This document shows, one piece after another, positions 17,435 to 26,991 of a stretch of DNA of 64,000 bases; the first letter of the stretch is position 1, and each line of letters opens with the position of its first letter. Below the pieces are notes generated by a model, which made no database searches, was not told the DNA's origin, and saw only the letters and a program-made list of their open reading frames with translations. The translations under genes and the position numbers were made by a program. Source of the stretch: Pedobacter caeni (lineage in GTDB: Bacteria > Bacteroidota > Bacteroidia > Sphingobacteriales > Sphingobacteriaceae); the NCBI RefSeq assembly GCF_900129215.1, contig NZ_FQUQ01000005.1, positions 372,001 through 436,000 of the forward strand, in the 5' to 3' direction.

Positions 17435-18595
17435 ATGAAGAAAAGTTTACTCACCTTAACCCTTGGCGGATTGGGAATTGGCATTACAGAATTTGTAATG
17501 ATGGGCCTGTTACCGGATATTGCCAAAGACCTGCGCATCACTATCCCTCAGGCCGGACACCTGATCTCCTCATATGCTTTGGGCGTAGTGGTAGGCGCTC
17601 CGGTCCTGGTTGCCATTGCCGGAAGCTATCCTCCGAAAAAGATTCTTCTGGCCTTAATGGTGATGTTTACGGCATTTAATGCCCTTTCTGCTTTTTCTCC
17701 GGATTATACGATCATGCTCGCCGCCCGTTTTCTGGCCGGACTTCCGCATGGTGCCTTTTTTGGGGTAGGCTCTGTTGTGGCCAGCCGCATTGCAGGAAAA
17801 GGAAAAGAAGCGCAGGCAGTATCGCTGATGTTTGCCGGATTAACGATTGCCAATGTAATCGGTGTCCCTCTGGGAACCTATATCGGACATCATTACTCCT
17901 GGAGATATACCTTTGTGATCATTGTGATCGTTGGCTTAATCACGCTTTTAAGTCTTAAGCTATGGATGCCTAATCTTCCGGCTACCAAAGACCGGGATTT
18001 AAAGAAAGAACTTGCTTTTTTCAAGCTTCCTGAAGCCTGGATCATCATTCTGATGATCGCTATCGGTACCGGAGGTTTATTCTCCTGGTATAGTTATATT
18101 GCCCCATTGCTCACTGATGTTTCTGGCTTTGCTCCGGATTCTATCACCTATATACTCGTGCTTGCAGGTTTGGGTATGTTGGTAGGAAACTTTATCGGTG
18201 GGAAACTTGCAGACCGTTTTTCTCCGGCAAAAGCTTCTGTTTCCCTGTTGATCGCCATGGCCATCACCCTGTTTATCGTCCATTATATTTCTGAAAATCA
18301 GATCCTTTCTTTGGTGATGACCTTTATTACCGGCGCAGTTGCCTTTGCATTGGCTGCACCGATACAAATGCTGATGATCAATACAGCTAAAGGCTCTGAA
18401 ATGATTGCCGCTTCGGTCAGTCAGGCGAGTTTCAATATCGGAAATGCACTGGGTGCCTTTCTGGGAGGGCTGCCACTTGCTGCGGGGTATGATTATACCT
18501 CCCCGGTATGGGTAGGAACAGTAATGGCCTTAACGGGTGCACTTTTTGCATGGATGCTGATCAGCAGAAATAAAAAGATGGTTTTGGCTAAATAA
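17435..18595 (+). CDS. MFS transporter, AraJ/sugar-efflux-like
   Basis: A 386-residue protein with about 12 membrane spans. The N-terminal LTLGGLGIGITEFVMMGLLP and the ARFLAGLPHGAFFGVG motif are typical of the AraJ/NepI/SotB branch of major facilitator exporters. It lies 49 bp after the PepSY gene and has its own -7 element and palindrome, so it may be both co-transcribed and separately induced. Near a siderophore receptor it could export a siderophore or release a chelator, but the family also exports sugars, nucleosides and drugs. The substrate is open. Confidence 0.87.
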   Translation: MKKSLLTLTLGGLGIGITEFVMMGLLPDIAKDLRITIPQAGHLISSYALGVVVGAPVLVAIAGSYPPKKILLALMVMFTAFNALSAFSPDYTIMLAARFLAGLPHGAFFGVGSVVASRIAGKGKEAQAVSLMFAGLTIANVIGVPLGTYIGHHYSWRYTFVIIVIVGLITLLSLKLWMPNLPATKDRDLKKELAFFKLPEAWIIILMIAIGTGGLFSWYSYIAPLLTDVSGFAPDSITYILVLAGLGMLVGNFIGGKLADRFSPAKASVSLLIAMAITLFIVHYISENQILSLVMTFITGAVAFALAAPIQMLMINTAKGSEMIAASVSQASFNIGNALGAFLGGLPLAAGYDYTSPVWVGTVMALTGALFAWMLISRNKKMVLAK

Positions 18596-18612
18596 TTCTA
18601 TAATTTTATCAG

Positions 18613-19146
18613 ATGGCTAAGGACTATCTTGAAAGTGTAAAACAGCAGCTGGAGTATTATAAAGGATTAGGTGAGAAGACTTTTGCCCAGCTTTCTGATG
18701 AACAATTGTTCTGGAAATATGATGAGCAAAGCAATAGCATTGCGACGATTGTGAAACACCTGTCGGGAAATATGATCTCCAGATGGACCGATTTCTTTAC
18801 CACAGACGGGGAGAAGGAAAACCGGAACAGGGAATCGGAATTTGATAACGATCTGCAATCAAGAGCAGAACTGTTGCGCAGCTGGGAGGCAGGATGGGAA
18901 TGTTTTCTAAACGTGATTTATGATTTAAAAGAAACAGACCTTGCCAGGGAAATTTTGATCCGTCATGAGAAACATTCGGTAACGGAAGCAGTCAACAGAC
19001 AATTGGCGCATTACCCTTATCATATCGGACAAATTGTATTTATAGGTAAAATGCTTTGCTCGGAAAACTGGACTTCCCTGTCCATCCCGAGAGGAGGCTC
19101 AGCTGCTTTTAACCAGCTCAAGGAAAATCAAAGTAAAACAAGATAA
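18613..19146 (+). CDS. DUF1572 / DinB-like four-helix protein
   Basis: A 177-residue protein matching the DUF1572 branch of the DinB/YfiT superfamily. The IATIVKHLSGNMISRW block (His near residue 48) and the HYPYHIGQIVFIGKM block near the C-terminus supply the usual three metal-binding histidines. Such proteins are cytoplasmic helix bundles. Some relatives are thiol transferases, but no activity can be assigned here. It starts 17 bp after the MFS gene and is probably in the same transcript. Confidence 0.85.
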   Translation: MAKDYLESVKQQLEYYKGLGEKTFAQLSDEQLFWKYDEQSNSIATIVKHLSGNMISRWTDFFTTDGEKENRNRESEFDNDLQSRAELLRSWEAGWECFLNVIYDLKETDLAREILIRHEKHSVTEAVNRQLAHYPYHIGQIVFIGKMLCSENWTSLSIPRGGSAAFNQLKENQSKTR

Positions 19147-19195
19147 GGACCTGAGAGCAGGGAAGATCATCACGACTGAGGAGTAGGATAGATCA

Positions 19196-19230
19196 TGTCC
19201 GAATTTGTACAGCAGTACTGTCCGAATATG
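19196..19230 (+). promoter_or_regulatory. Direct-repeat upstream activator site candidate
   Basis: TGTCCGAATTTG (19196-19207) and TGTCCGAATATG (19219-19230) are 12-base direct repeats with one mismatch, 23 bp apart. A perfect dyad CAGTACTG (19213-19220) lies between them and overlaps the second by two bases. They are about 100 bp upstream of the expected start of transcription from the sigma-54-like promoter at 19285, the usual distance for an enhancer-binding activator. Confidence 0.45.
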
Positions 19231-19284
19231 AACATAATGATTTTAAATGCTGCTTTTCCATACTTGCATAGCGGTTTTTAGCTG

Positions 19285-19299
19285 TGGCATGTAGATTGG
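19285..19299 (+). promoter_or_regulatory. Possible sigma-54 promoter
   Basis: TGGCATGTAGATTGG resembles the sigma-54 consensus TGGCAC-N5-TTGC. The -24 GG is intact; the -12 GC reads GG. It lies 27 bases before the ATG of the permease gene. Taken with the upstream direct repeats it is a reasonable but unproved call. Confidence 0.35.
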
Positions 19300-19326
19300 C
19301 ATTGAAGGATAAAAAGAACCACTATT

Positions 19327-21699
19327 ATGTTTCAACATCACCTGTTACTGATTTACCGGAATTTCAAAAGATATAAGAGTTCGTTTTTAATCAATCTGTT
19401 TGGCCTTTCTGCGGGTCTTTGCTGTGCCCTGATGATTTACCTCTGGGTAACAGATGAACTGAAAATGGATAAGTTCCATGCCTATAACAGCAGGCTTTTT
19501 CAGGTGATGGAAAATGAAAAGACCAGTATAGGAATCAGTACCGGTGATGGCACCGCAGGCTTGCTTGCTGAGTCATTTGTAAAAGAAATGCCGGAGGTAG
19601 CAGTGGCGGTGACCACTTCACCGACCTATTGGCTGGAAGAGAGTAAAGTATATACAAGAAATGGCAGGCCGATAAAAGCCGCGGGAAAATTCGCAGGAAA
19701 AGACTTTTTTAAGGTGTTTTCTTATCCACTGATCTCTGGAAATATAGATCAGGCCCTGAAGGGGAACAATAATATTGTGATTTCAGAAGAACTGGCAAAG
19801 AAATTATTCCACACAACCGATGTGGTTGGAAAGGAAATGGCCTGGATAAACTCAGAGCTGAAAGGCGAAAATCATGTGCTGATCTCCGGTGTTTTTAAAA
19901 ATGCTCCGGATAATTCCTCAGATCATTTTGACTTTCTTGTAACCACGGAAATTTTGTTTAAAGCTTCCTATTACCTGAAATGGGGAAATCGTGGCCCGAA
20001 TACTTTTGTTGTTTTAAAAGATGGGGCGGATCCTGAGCAGTTTGGTGCAAAAATCAAAGGTTATATGGCTGGAAAAGGCCATCCTTACCGGGAATTGTTT
20101 ATCAGGCCTTATGCGGATGGCTATCTGTATGGTAAATATGAAAACGGAGTGATGACCGGAGGCCGAATCGATTATGTGCGCTTGTTTTCACTGATCGCCG
20201 TCTTTATCCTGGTGATTGCCTGTATCAATTTTATGAATTTATCTACTGCCAAAGCCTCCAGAAGAATGAAGGAAGTGGGGATAAAAAAAGTAATGGGTGC
20301 CAGCAGGAAGTCATTGATCCTGCAATACCTGTCGGAATCCCTGATGCTGACATTTTTAGCCCTGTTCCTTGCATTGTTAGGTGTCGAATTGTTTCTTCCT
20401 CAGTTTAACCTGATCACAGATAAACATTTATCACTGAATTTTAATGGGAATATGGTACTGACGCTTTTGGGAATAATTTTGTTTACAGGTTTGCTTTCAG
20501 GTAGTTACCCTGCGTTGTATCTTTCGGGTTTTAATCCGGCAGCAGCGTTAAAAGGAAAACTGGCCTCGACTATGAGCGAACTATGGACGAGAAGAGGTCT
20601 GGTTGTGTTTCAGTTTACCCTTTCTGTCATTTTAATGGTATCCGTTTTTGTGATCTATAAACAAATAGAATATGTACAGACCAAAAGTCCGGGCTTTAAA
20701 AAGGACAATGTGTTGTATTTTGAGACTGAAGGCCGGTTAAAAGGAAATGTAAATGCTTTTTTATCAGAGGTTAAAAAGGTTCCTGGTGTGTTGAATGCTG
20801 CAGGAATGGACAGGAACCTGCTGGGCGACCTGAGTTCAACCACCGGTGATTTCAACTGGGAGGGCCGCAACCCCAAAGAATTGGTGAAATTTCAAAAGGG
20901 AAGCATTGGATGCGGTTTGGTGGAAACACTGGGGATGACCATGGCCGCCGGTCGTAGCTTTTCAGATCAATATGGATCAGATAGTTCTAAAATTCTGATC
21001 AATGAGGCAGGGATAAAGATAACCGGACTAAAAAATCCGGTAGGTAAAGTTTTTGGTTTATGGGGCAAAGATTACCAGATTATCGGGGTGCTGAAAGACT
21101 TTAATTTTGAATCTCTTCATACGGAAGTGAAACCTATGTTTTTTAGGTTTGAGCCTGATAACTTAACCCGGATCATGATCAAGATCAAAGCGGGAACAGA
21201 AAAACAAACAGTAGCAGACCTTCAGAAATTCTACAAGAGTTTCAACCCGGGCTTCGTTATGGATTATAAATTTCTGGATCAGGATTTTCAGGCACAGTAT
21301 GTATCTGAGAATAGGGTAGCCGTCTTATCCAGGTATTTCTCAGCGTTGGCAGTGATCATTTCCTGTCTGGGTTTATTCGGACTGGCTGCTTTTACTGCCG
21401 AAAGAAGGATTAAAGAAATCGGAATCAGAAAGGTGCTGGGTGCTTCAGAGTTGAATATCGTTATGATTTTATCAAAGGATTTTACCCGGCCGGTGATTGC
21501 AGCAATTGTTATTGCGCTTCCCCTGAGTTATATCATGACCAAATACTGGCTCAATACTTTTGCCTACAGAATAGAATTACAAATCTGGTATTTTGTTGCT
21601 GCCGGCCTGCTGGCATTACTGATCTCCTGGCTTACTGTAGCCATACAATCCATAAAAGCCGCAAATGTAGATCCAATCAAATGCCTTAAAACAGAATAA
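19327..21699 (+). CDS. FtsX/MacB-type ABC transporter permease
   Basis: A 790-residue protein with two MacB_PCD/FtsX halves. The N-terminal span (about 21-41) precedes a periplasmic domain. Three spans lie at about 283-305, 335-360 and 380-400. A second N-terminal-type span at about 425-447 is followed by another periplasmic domain and three C-terminal spans (about 675-780). The repeated motif EVGIKKVMGASRKS / EIGIRKVLGASELN is the family signature. No ATPase is encoded beside it, as is common for this Bacteroidota group. It probably works in mechanotransmission or export at the envelope. It is followed after 1 bp by a serine hydrolase. Confidence 0.9.
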   Translation: MFQHHLLLIYRNFKRYKSSFLINLFGLSAGLCCALMIYLWVTDELKMDKFHAYNSRLFQVMENEKTSIGISTGDGTAGLLAESFVKEMPEVAVAVTTSPTYWLEESKVYTRNGRPIKAAGKFAGKDFFKVFSYPLISGNIDQALKGNNNIVISEELAKKLFHTTDVVGKEMAWINSELKGENHVLISGVFKNAPDNSSDHFDFLVTTEILFKASYYLKWGNRGPNTFVVLKDGADPEQFGAKIKGYMAGKGHPYRELFIRPYADGYLYGKYENGVMTGGRIDYVRLFSLIAVFILVIACINFMNLSTAKASRRMKEVGIKKVMGASRKSLILQYLSESLMLTFLALFLALLGVELFLPQFNLITDKHLSLNFNGNMVLTLLGIILFTGLLSGSYPALYLSGFNPAAALKGKLASTMSELWTRRGLVVFQFTLSVILMVSVFVIYKQIEYVQTKSPGFKKDNVLYFETEGRLKGNVNAFLSEVKKVPGVLNAAGMDRNLLGDLSSTTGDFNWEGRNPKELVKFQKGSIGCGLVETLGMTMAAGRSFSDQYGSDSSKILINEAGIKITGLKNPVGKVFGLWGKDYQIIGVLKDFNFESLHTEVKPMFFRFEPDNLTRIMIKIKAGTEKQTVADLQKFYKSFNPGFVMDYKFLDQDFQAQYVSENRVAVLSRYFSALAVIISCLGLFGLAAFTAERRIKEIGIRKVLGASELNIVMILSKDFTRPVIAAIVIALPLSYIMTKYWLNTFAYRIELQIWYFVAAGLLALLISWLTVAIQSIKAANVDPIKCLKTE

Positions 21700-21700
21700 A

Positions 21701-22789
21701 ATGAACTTACTTAAATTGATGTGCTGCGGTTTGCTGATGAGCTTACTGTGTCCGGCCATGGGCTTTGGTCAGGGTCAAACCGAAAAAGATGCTGCAGACA
21801 TTCCTGTTCAGGAGAATAGGGCTGCGGTTACCTCCTGGCTGAAAGCGAATAAAATCCCCGGTGTAGCGATCGGTGTGATCAGAGATGGGGTCTTGAAAGA
21901 GATCAATGTCTATGGTGAACTAAAAAAAGGAGTTCCGGCACCTTACAATGCCATCTATAATGTAGCTTCTATTACAAAGACAGTGACGGCAGTGCTGACT
22001 TTAAAACTGGTAGATCAGGGCAAATGGGATCTTGATGAACCGCTTTACAAGTATTGGACAGATCCGGATGTAAAAGATGACCCTAAAAGTAAACGCCTCA
22101 CGACAAGGCATATTCTAAGTCATCAGACCGGATTTCCCAATTGGCGTTTCAACAATAAATCAGGAAAACTCGCTTTTGAATTTGAACCGGGTACGAAATA
22201 TCAATACTCAGGAGAGGGGATGGAATACCTGAGGCGGGCATTGGAAAGTAAGCTTAAATTGCCCTTTGAAAAACTGGTGGATTCGCTGATCTTTAAGCCC
22301 CTGGGGATGACGGACAGCCATCTTTCCTGGAATGGAGACATTGATGAGTCCAGATTTGCTGTACCACACGATGAAAATGGGAAAGAGTTGAGCATCAATA
22401 AGAATAAAGAGGCAAATGCAGCTGATCTGATGACGGTAACTATAAAAGATTATGCGATTTTCTTAACTTCCTTAATGAAGGGGGAATTGTTGCCGGCTAA
22501 AGTGTTCGACCAGATGGTTACGCCTCAGGTGAAAGTGAAAAACGGGTGTCAGATGAGCCTGGGCTGGGTGGTATACGACCAATTGAGCACAGGGATAAAT
22601 GGTGTCTCTCATGGAGGATCCGATCCTGGGGCAAGGGCACTTGCAATTATCTTCCCTAAATCGAAAGATGGCCTGCTCTTTTTTACAAATTCGGATAACG
22701 GTACAAAATCATACCCCGGAATCATCAGGGAATACCTGAAGGAAAAAGGACAGGAAATTATAGACATAGAAATGAAAAAACGACCATAA
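21701..22789 (+). CDS. Class C beta-lactamase-like serine hydrolase, secreted
   Basis: A 362-residue protein with a signal peptide (to about FGQ24). The catalytic motifs of the beta-lactamase/PBP4-like family are present: S90-I-T-K93 (SxxK), Y169-S-G (YxN-type position) and H304-G-G (KTG-type position). Such proteins are more often esterases or peptidases than true beta-lactamases, and the YSG and HGG variants fit that. It starts 1 bp after the ABC permease and is probably co-translated with it. It would act in the periplasm. The substrate is unknown. Confidence 0.88.
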   Translation: MNLLKLMCCGLLMSLLCPAMGFGQGQTEKDAADIPVQENRAAVTSWLKANKIPGVAIGVIRDGVLKEINVYGELKKGVPAPYNAIYNVASITKTVTAVLTLKLVDQGKWDLDEPLYKYWTDPDVKDDPKSKRLTTRHILSHQTGFPNWRFNNKSGKLAFEFEPGTKYQYSGEGMEYLRRALESKLKLPFEKLVDSLIFKPLGMTDSHLSWNGDIDESRFAVPHDENGKELSINKNKEANAADLMTVTIKDYAIFLTSLMKGELLPAKVFDQMVTPQVKVKNGCQMSLGWVVYDQLSTGINGVSHGGSDPGARALAIIFPKSKDGLLFFTNSDNGTKSYPGIIREYLKEKGQEIIDIEMKKRP

Positions 22790-22798
22790 ATAACGTAT

Positions 22799-23290
22799 AT
22801 GAAAATAACACCTCTTCATTTCATCGTATCGACAACCTTGTTTTTCGGTACTTTGCTTTTCAGTTCATCACTAAAAGCGCAAGGGAAACCCTATGTGATT
22901 AAAGATCATAAACTGTATCAGACAATTGTACATATGGACAGTGTTTGCTTTGATGCATTTAACTCGCAGGATTTGAAAACTCTGGGAACTGTTTTCGCAG
23001 AAAACGTAGAATTTTACAACGATGGCAACAGGGTGACCAATTACCAGCAAACGATGGAAAGTTTTAAAAACATGTTTGCCAGTAATGCCGCTTCCCCCTT
23101 GAAAAGGACATTGATTGGAAAGCCGGAAGTTTATCCACTTAAAGATTTTGGTGCGATAGAAGTAGGGGTACATCAGTTTACTCATGTGGAAAATGGAAAA
23201 GAAGAGGTGGGGATCTTTAAGTTCGTTCAGGTTTGGGAACTTAAAGATGGATCCTGGAAAATGACAAGAGTGATCAGTTATGATCATTAG
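22799..23290 (+). CDS. Secreted DUF4440 / NTF2-like protein
   Basis: A 163-residue protein with a signal peptide (about 1-29, ending SLKAQ). An NTF2-like fold domain follows, with the DUF4440 pattern DSVCFDAFNSQDLKTLGTVFAENVEFYNDG and a C-terminal FKFVQVWELKDGSWKMTRVISYDH. NTF2-like proteins are small cone-shaped folds that may bind ligands or have weak enzyme activity, and no catalytic residues can be named. It lies 9 bp after the serine hydrolase in the same operon. The shadow frame on the minus strand is rejected. Confidence 0.85.
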   Translation: MKITPLHFIVSTTLFFGTLLFSSSLKAQGKPYVIKDHKLYQTIVHMDSVCFDAFNSQDLKTLGTVFAENVEFYNDGNRVTNYQQTMESFKNMFASNAASPLKRTLIGKPEVYPLKDFGAIEVGVHQFTHVENGKEEVGIFKFVQVWELKDGSWKMTRVISYDH

Positions 23291-23847
23291 GTTTTATCTT
23301 TCATCGGCTAATTGTTCCTGATGCATGTCGTTTACTGCTCCTCGGGCAGTGGCTGGGGTTCTGCTCATTTCCCTGATTTTTATCCTGGTCTGACTCTTTT
23401 TATAAACTCAGATCATCGCAAAAAAGATGTGACGGATTCTTAAGGGAATTCCTTAGCGAAAAAGACTGGAGAGTATCCATAAAAAATGCCTGGTTGCCTT
23501 AGTGCGATCAGGCATTTTTTATGAGATCTTCCCTCCATACTGTTGTTTCTTTATGACAATTGTGTTTTAAATAAGCTGTTTTTATATAGTGATTTTGTTT
23601 GATATAAAATGTTAAATTAAGTTAAACATTTTCGTTACAAAGCCATTTTTATTGCATTTCAGAATAATTATCTGAAAAAAATCATCTAATCAAAATTAAA
23701 TTATTTTTTTATTCTTTAAACAGATTTTATATCTGATTTTAATTGTCATTGTAAGGTCATTTAACATATCGTATCTCCTGCTGAACTGAGCTCAGGGGCT
23801 GAAATCAATATATTCGCCTTAATTAACTAACCTAAATTTTATTGATT
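23291..23847. other. Intergenic region before SusC (557 bp)
   Basis: No gene is visible. It contains the terminator at 23481-23520. After that comes a very AT-rich stretch to about 23780, then a short sequence (TTAACTAACCTAAATTTT) immediately before the SusC start, like the leaders that often precede SusC genes. I could not place a convincing promoter. Confidence 0.4.
23481..23520 (+). terminator. Rho-independent terminator
   Basis: AAAAAATGCCTG (23481-23492) pairs perfectly with CAGGCATTTTTT (23509-23520) around a 16-base loop, with the T-run built into the right arm. It ends the permease/hydrolase/DUF4440 operon about 190 bases after the last stop codon. Confidence 0.75.
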
Positions 23848-26800
23848 ATGAAAAAACTTTTACAAAGTTTGGCCATTCTTATGCTCTTTGCTTTCTCAGC
23901 AATTGCACAAGAAAGGACTGTGTCTGGAACTGTAACCGGGGCTGACGGATTTCCGATCCCAGGCGCCACAGTCAGGGCAAAAGGCACTCAAAGTGCCACC
24001 CAAACATCCGCAAACGGTAAGTATACCCTTAGGGTTCCCGCATCTGTCAATGCATTGGAATTCATTTCTTTGGGATACATCAGCAAAACTGTTGTTATTG
24101 GTGCAGAAAGCCAGATTAATACGGTTTTAACTGAGGACTCCAAAAACCTCAATGAAGTGATTGTGATTGCATATGGAACGGTTAAAAAGGAAAACTTTAC
24201 CGGATCAGCAGCAACGATAGGAGCTAAGAATTTCGCTGACAGACCAACTACTTCATTTGAAAAAGCACTTCAGGGTGCGGCAGCAGGGGTACAGGTAACC
24301 AGTGTTTCCGGACAACCGGGAGCAACTTCAGCGGTCCGTATCCGTGGGGTCGGTTCATTTACGGCTTCCAGCACACCTTTATATGTGGTTGATGGAATCG
24401 CGATTACCAATGGAGATCTTAGTCAGGTAGCTCAAACTTCTGATGTACTCTCTTCTTTAAACCCTAATGATATTGCCTCAGTAACGGTTTTGAAAGATGC
24501 TACTGCAGCAGCGATTTATGGATCAAGGGCTGCGAATGGAGTGGTTTTAATTACCACTAAACAGGGGCAGTCGGGAAATACAAAATTTACAGCAAGCGTT
24601 AGCGGAGGTTACTCTTCCCAAGCCGTTAAGAAGCATGAAGTGCTGGATGCGAGTGAGTATTATAAAGTATACTTCGACAACTATTATGCAAGGCGCCTTG
24701 CTGCCGGATCAGCACCTGACCTTGCTGCTACAGAGGCTAATAAATTAACGCGTGATAAATTAACCGTAAACCCTTTTAATACACCAGATCCATTTGGTGC
24801 CAACGGCGTATTGAATCCAGGAGCAAGTCTGCTTTATGATACCGACTGGAGAGACGAGGTACTCCAAAGGGGCGTTACCAAAGATGTAAATATTGGGGCA
24901 AGCGGAGGAACAGACAAATTGAAATACTATGTTTCAGGAGGTTATTTTGACCAGAAAGGTATTGTGATCGGCTCAGATTTTAAACGATATACCGGTAAAT
25001 TCAACATCACAAATGATGTAAATAAATATATCTCATTCGGGGTTACCAATACACTTTCCCGTAGCGATCAGAATACTCCAGCGGGTGCAGGAGGGGGAGC
25101 AAACCCAGTACGTTTTGCTGACATTGCCTCAAATATTTATTCATTATATGTAAGGGATGCGGCTGGAAATCCAATATTGGATGCAACAGGAAAACCTGTT
25201 TATAGTTATGTAAACCCGGTTTCCCCTGATTTTAACCCGGTAGGTTTATCAACCTTGGATGAGTACAATACAAAAACAACCAGGATCATCACCAGTCCGT
25301 ATATTCAGGTTAAATTTTTAAAAGACTTTACGGCTAAATCATCTATCGGTATTGATTATATCAACAACAGGGAACGTCAGTTTTATAACCCTCTTCATGG
25401 AAATGGAGTGAGCGTAACAGGTAGAGGATACCGTTATACAAGAGAGGATATTACCGTAACGTATGTCAATACACTGACCTATGATAAAACCTTAGGTTTA
25501 CACAGTCTGAATGTATTGTTGGGCCAGGAAGCTTATAGAACCAAACTGGATAATATTTATGCCCAGGCCACAGGTTTTGCGTTCCCTGATGCAGAAGAGC
25601 TGGTTGCCGCTTCTATTCCGAATACGGCCACATCTTCTTTCACGGAAAAAAGACTTTCCTCTTACTTCTCGAGATTAACTTATGATTACGATAAAAAGTA
25701 TTTCTTGTCAGGGAGTTTCAGAAGAGATGGTTCTTCCGTTTTCGGACCGGATAACAAGTATGGTAATTTCTATTCAATAGGTGGTGCATGGAGAATCAGT
25801 AAGGAAGATTTCTTTGGCAATGATTCTTTCGTGAATGAGCTGAAATTGCGCGCCAGCTATGGAACATCCGGTAATGACCGTATTGACCGTTATGGTGCTC
25901 AGGGCTTATATACGCTGGGAAGGAATTACGAAGGTAAATCTGGTATGGTATATACACAACTGGAAAATAAGAATCTGAAATGGGAACAAAATGCAACTAC
26001 CGATATCGGGTTGGAATTTGCAGTGTTGAATAACAGAATCAGTGGTGAGGTTTCCTATTACAAAAGAGGATCAACTGGTTTACTGTTTGACAGGCCATTG
26101 TCAAGGCTCACCGGTTTCAATAGCCTGATCACCAATCTGGCTTCTATGGACAATTCAGGGGTAGAGATCCTGTTAAATGGAAGTCCCATTCAAAAAGAAG
26201 ATTTTAGCTGGAATGTCTCTTTTAACATTACTTCTAACAAGAATAAGATCAAGAACATGACTCAGGATGAGGTGACTGATGTAAATGATGCGACCAAACG
26301 GTGGAAAGTGGGTAGCAGCAGGTACGAGTGGTATTTGAAAGAGTATGCAGGTCTTGATCCTGCTGATGGGGCAGCGATGTGGTATATGGATGAGCTCGGA
26401 GCAGATGGAAAGCCTAATGGAAACAGGGTAACTACCAAAAACCAGGGTCTGGCCACAAGGTATAATAACTTAGGATCGGCGCTTCCTAAATTTACGGGAG
26501 GTTTATCAAATACCTTAAGGTATAAGGAATTTGACATGAGTATCTATACCTATTTTTCTCTGGGTAATAAGATTTATGATAACCTGTATGCGACCCTGAT
26601 GCATAATGGAATGAACCCTGGACAGCAAATGAGCAGAGATGTTCTCAACGCATGGAAAAACCCGGGAGATCAGGACGGTGTTCCAAGGTTTATCCCTACA
26701 GCCAACTCCGATAATTCCAACACTCAATCCAGCAGATTCTTATTTAATGGGTCTTATCTGAGGGTGAAGAACATCACTTTAGGATATTCCTTAAATAAAA

Positions 26801-26973
26801 AATTAATAAATCCTCTGCAGCTGTCTTCACTTCGTATTTATGTTATGGCTGAGAATCCATTTACGTTTGCAGCGCATAAAGGCCTGGATCCTGAAGTAGA
26901 TATGGGTGGATTGAGTAATAATGATATTCCTAACATTAAGACATTTTCTGTTGGTTTAAGTGTGGGATTTTAA
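23848..26973 (+). CDS. SusC/RagA-family TonB-linked outer-membrane protein
   Basis: A 1041-residue protein from the ATG at 23848; the TTG six bases earlier is less likely because the signal peptide begins MKKLLQSLAILMLF. Next come a carboxypeptidase-regulatory-like domain (about 25-105) and a plug carrying RGVGSF, PLYVVDGIAIT and AAAIYGSRAANGVVLITTKQG. The barrel ends in Phe (LSVGF). This is the barrel half of a SusC/SusD nutrient importer, taking glycans, peptides or other polymers across the outer membrane. No glycoside hydrolase, peptidase or anti-sigma/sigma gene is adjacent, so the substrate is unknown. Confidence 0.95.
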   Translation: MKKLLQSLAILMLFAFSAIAQERTVSGTVTGADGFPIPGATVRAKGTQSATQTSANGKYTLRVPASVNALEFISLGYISKTVVIGAESQINTVLTEDSKNLNEVIVIAYGTVKKENFTGSAATIGAKNFADRPTTSFEKALQGAAAGVQVTSVSGQPGATSAVRIRGVGSFTASSTPLYVVDGIAITNGDLSQVAQTSDVLSSLNPNDIASVTVLKDATAAAIYGSRAANGVVLITTKQGQSGNTKFTASVSGGYSSQAVKKHEVLDASEYYKVYFDNYYARRLAAGSAPDLAATEANKLTRDKLTVNPFNTPDPFGANGVLNPGASLLYDTDWRDEVLQRGVTKDVNIGASGGTDKLKYYVSGGYFDQKGIVIGSDFKRYTGKFNITNDVNKYISFGVTNTLSRSDQNTPAGAGGGANPVRFADIASNIYSLYVRDAAGNPILDATGKPVYSYVNPVSPDFNPVGLSTLDEYNTKTTRIITSPYIQVKFLKDFTAKSSIGIDYINNRERQFYNPLHGNGVSVTGRGYRYTREDITVTYVNTLTYDKTLGLHSLNVLLGQEAYRTKLDNIYAQATGFAFPDAEELVAASIPNTATSSFTEKRLSSYFSRLTYDYDKKYFLSGSFRRDGSSVFGPDNKYGNFYSIGGAWRISKEDFFGNDSFVNELKLRASYGTSGNDRIDRYGAQGLYTLGRNYEGKSGMVYTQLENKNLKWEQNATTDIGLEFAVLNNRISGEVSYYKRGSTGLLFDRPLSRLTGFNSLITNLASMDNSGVEILLNGSPIQKEDFSWNVSFNITSNKNKIKNMTQDEVTDVNDATKRWKVGSSRYEWYLKEYAGLDPADGAAMWYMDELGADGKPNGNRVTTKNQGLATRYNNLGSALPKFTGGLSNTLRYKEFDMSIYTYFSLGNKIYDNLYATLMHNGMNPGQQMSRDVLNAWKNPGDQDGVPRFIPTANSDNSNTQSSRFLFNGSYLRVKNITLGYSLNKKLINPLQLSSLRIYVMAENPFTFAAHKGLDPEVDMGGLSNNDIPNIKTFSVGLSVGF

Positions 26974-26991
26974 TTTTATAGAGCAAAAGAT

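Noticed and set aside
22871..23287. 138-codon minus-strand frame opposite the DUF4440-like gene
   Set aside because: It is a shadow of a recognisable NTF2-like protein with a signal peptide.
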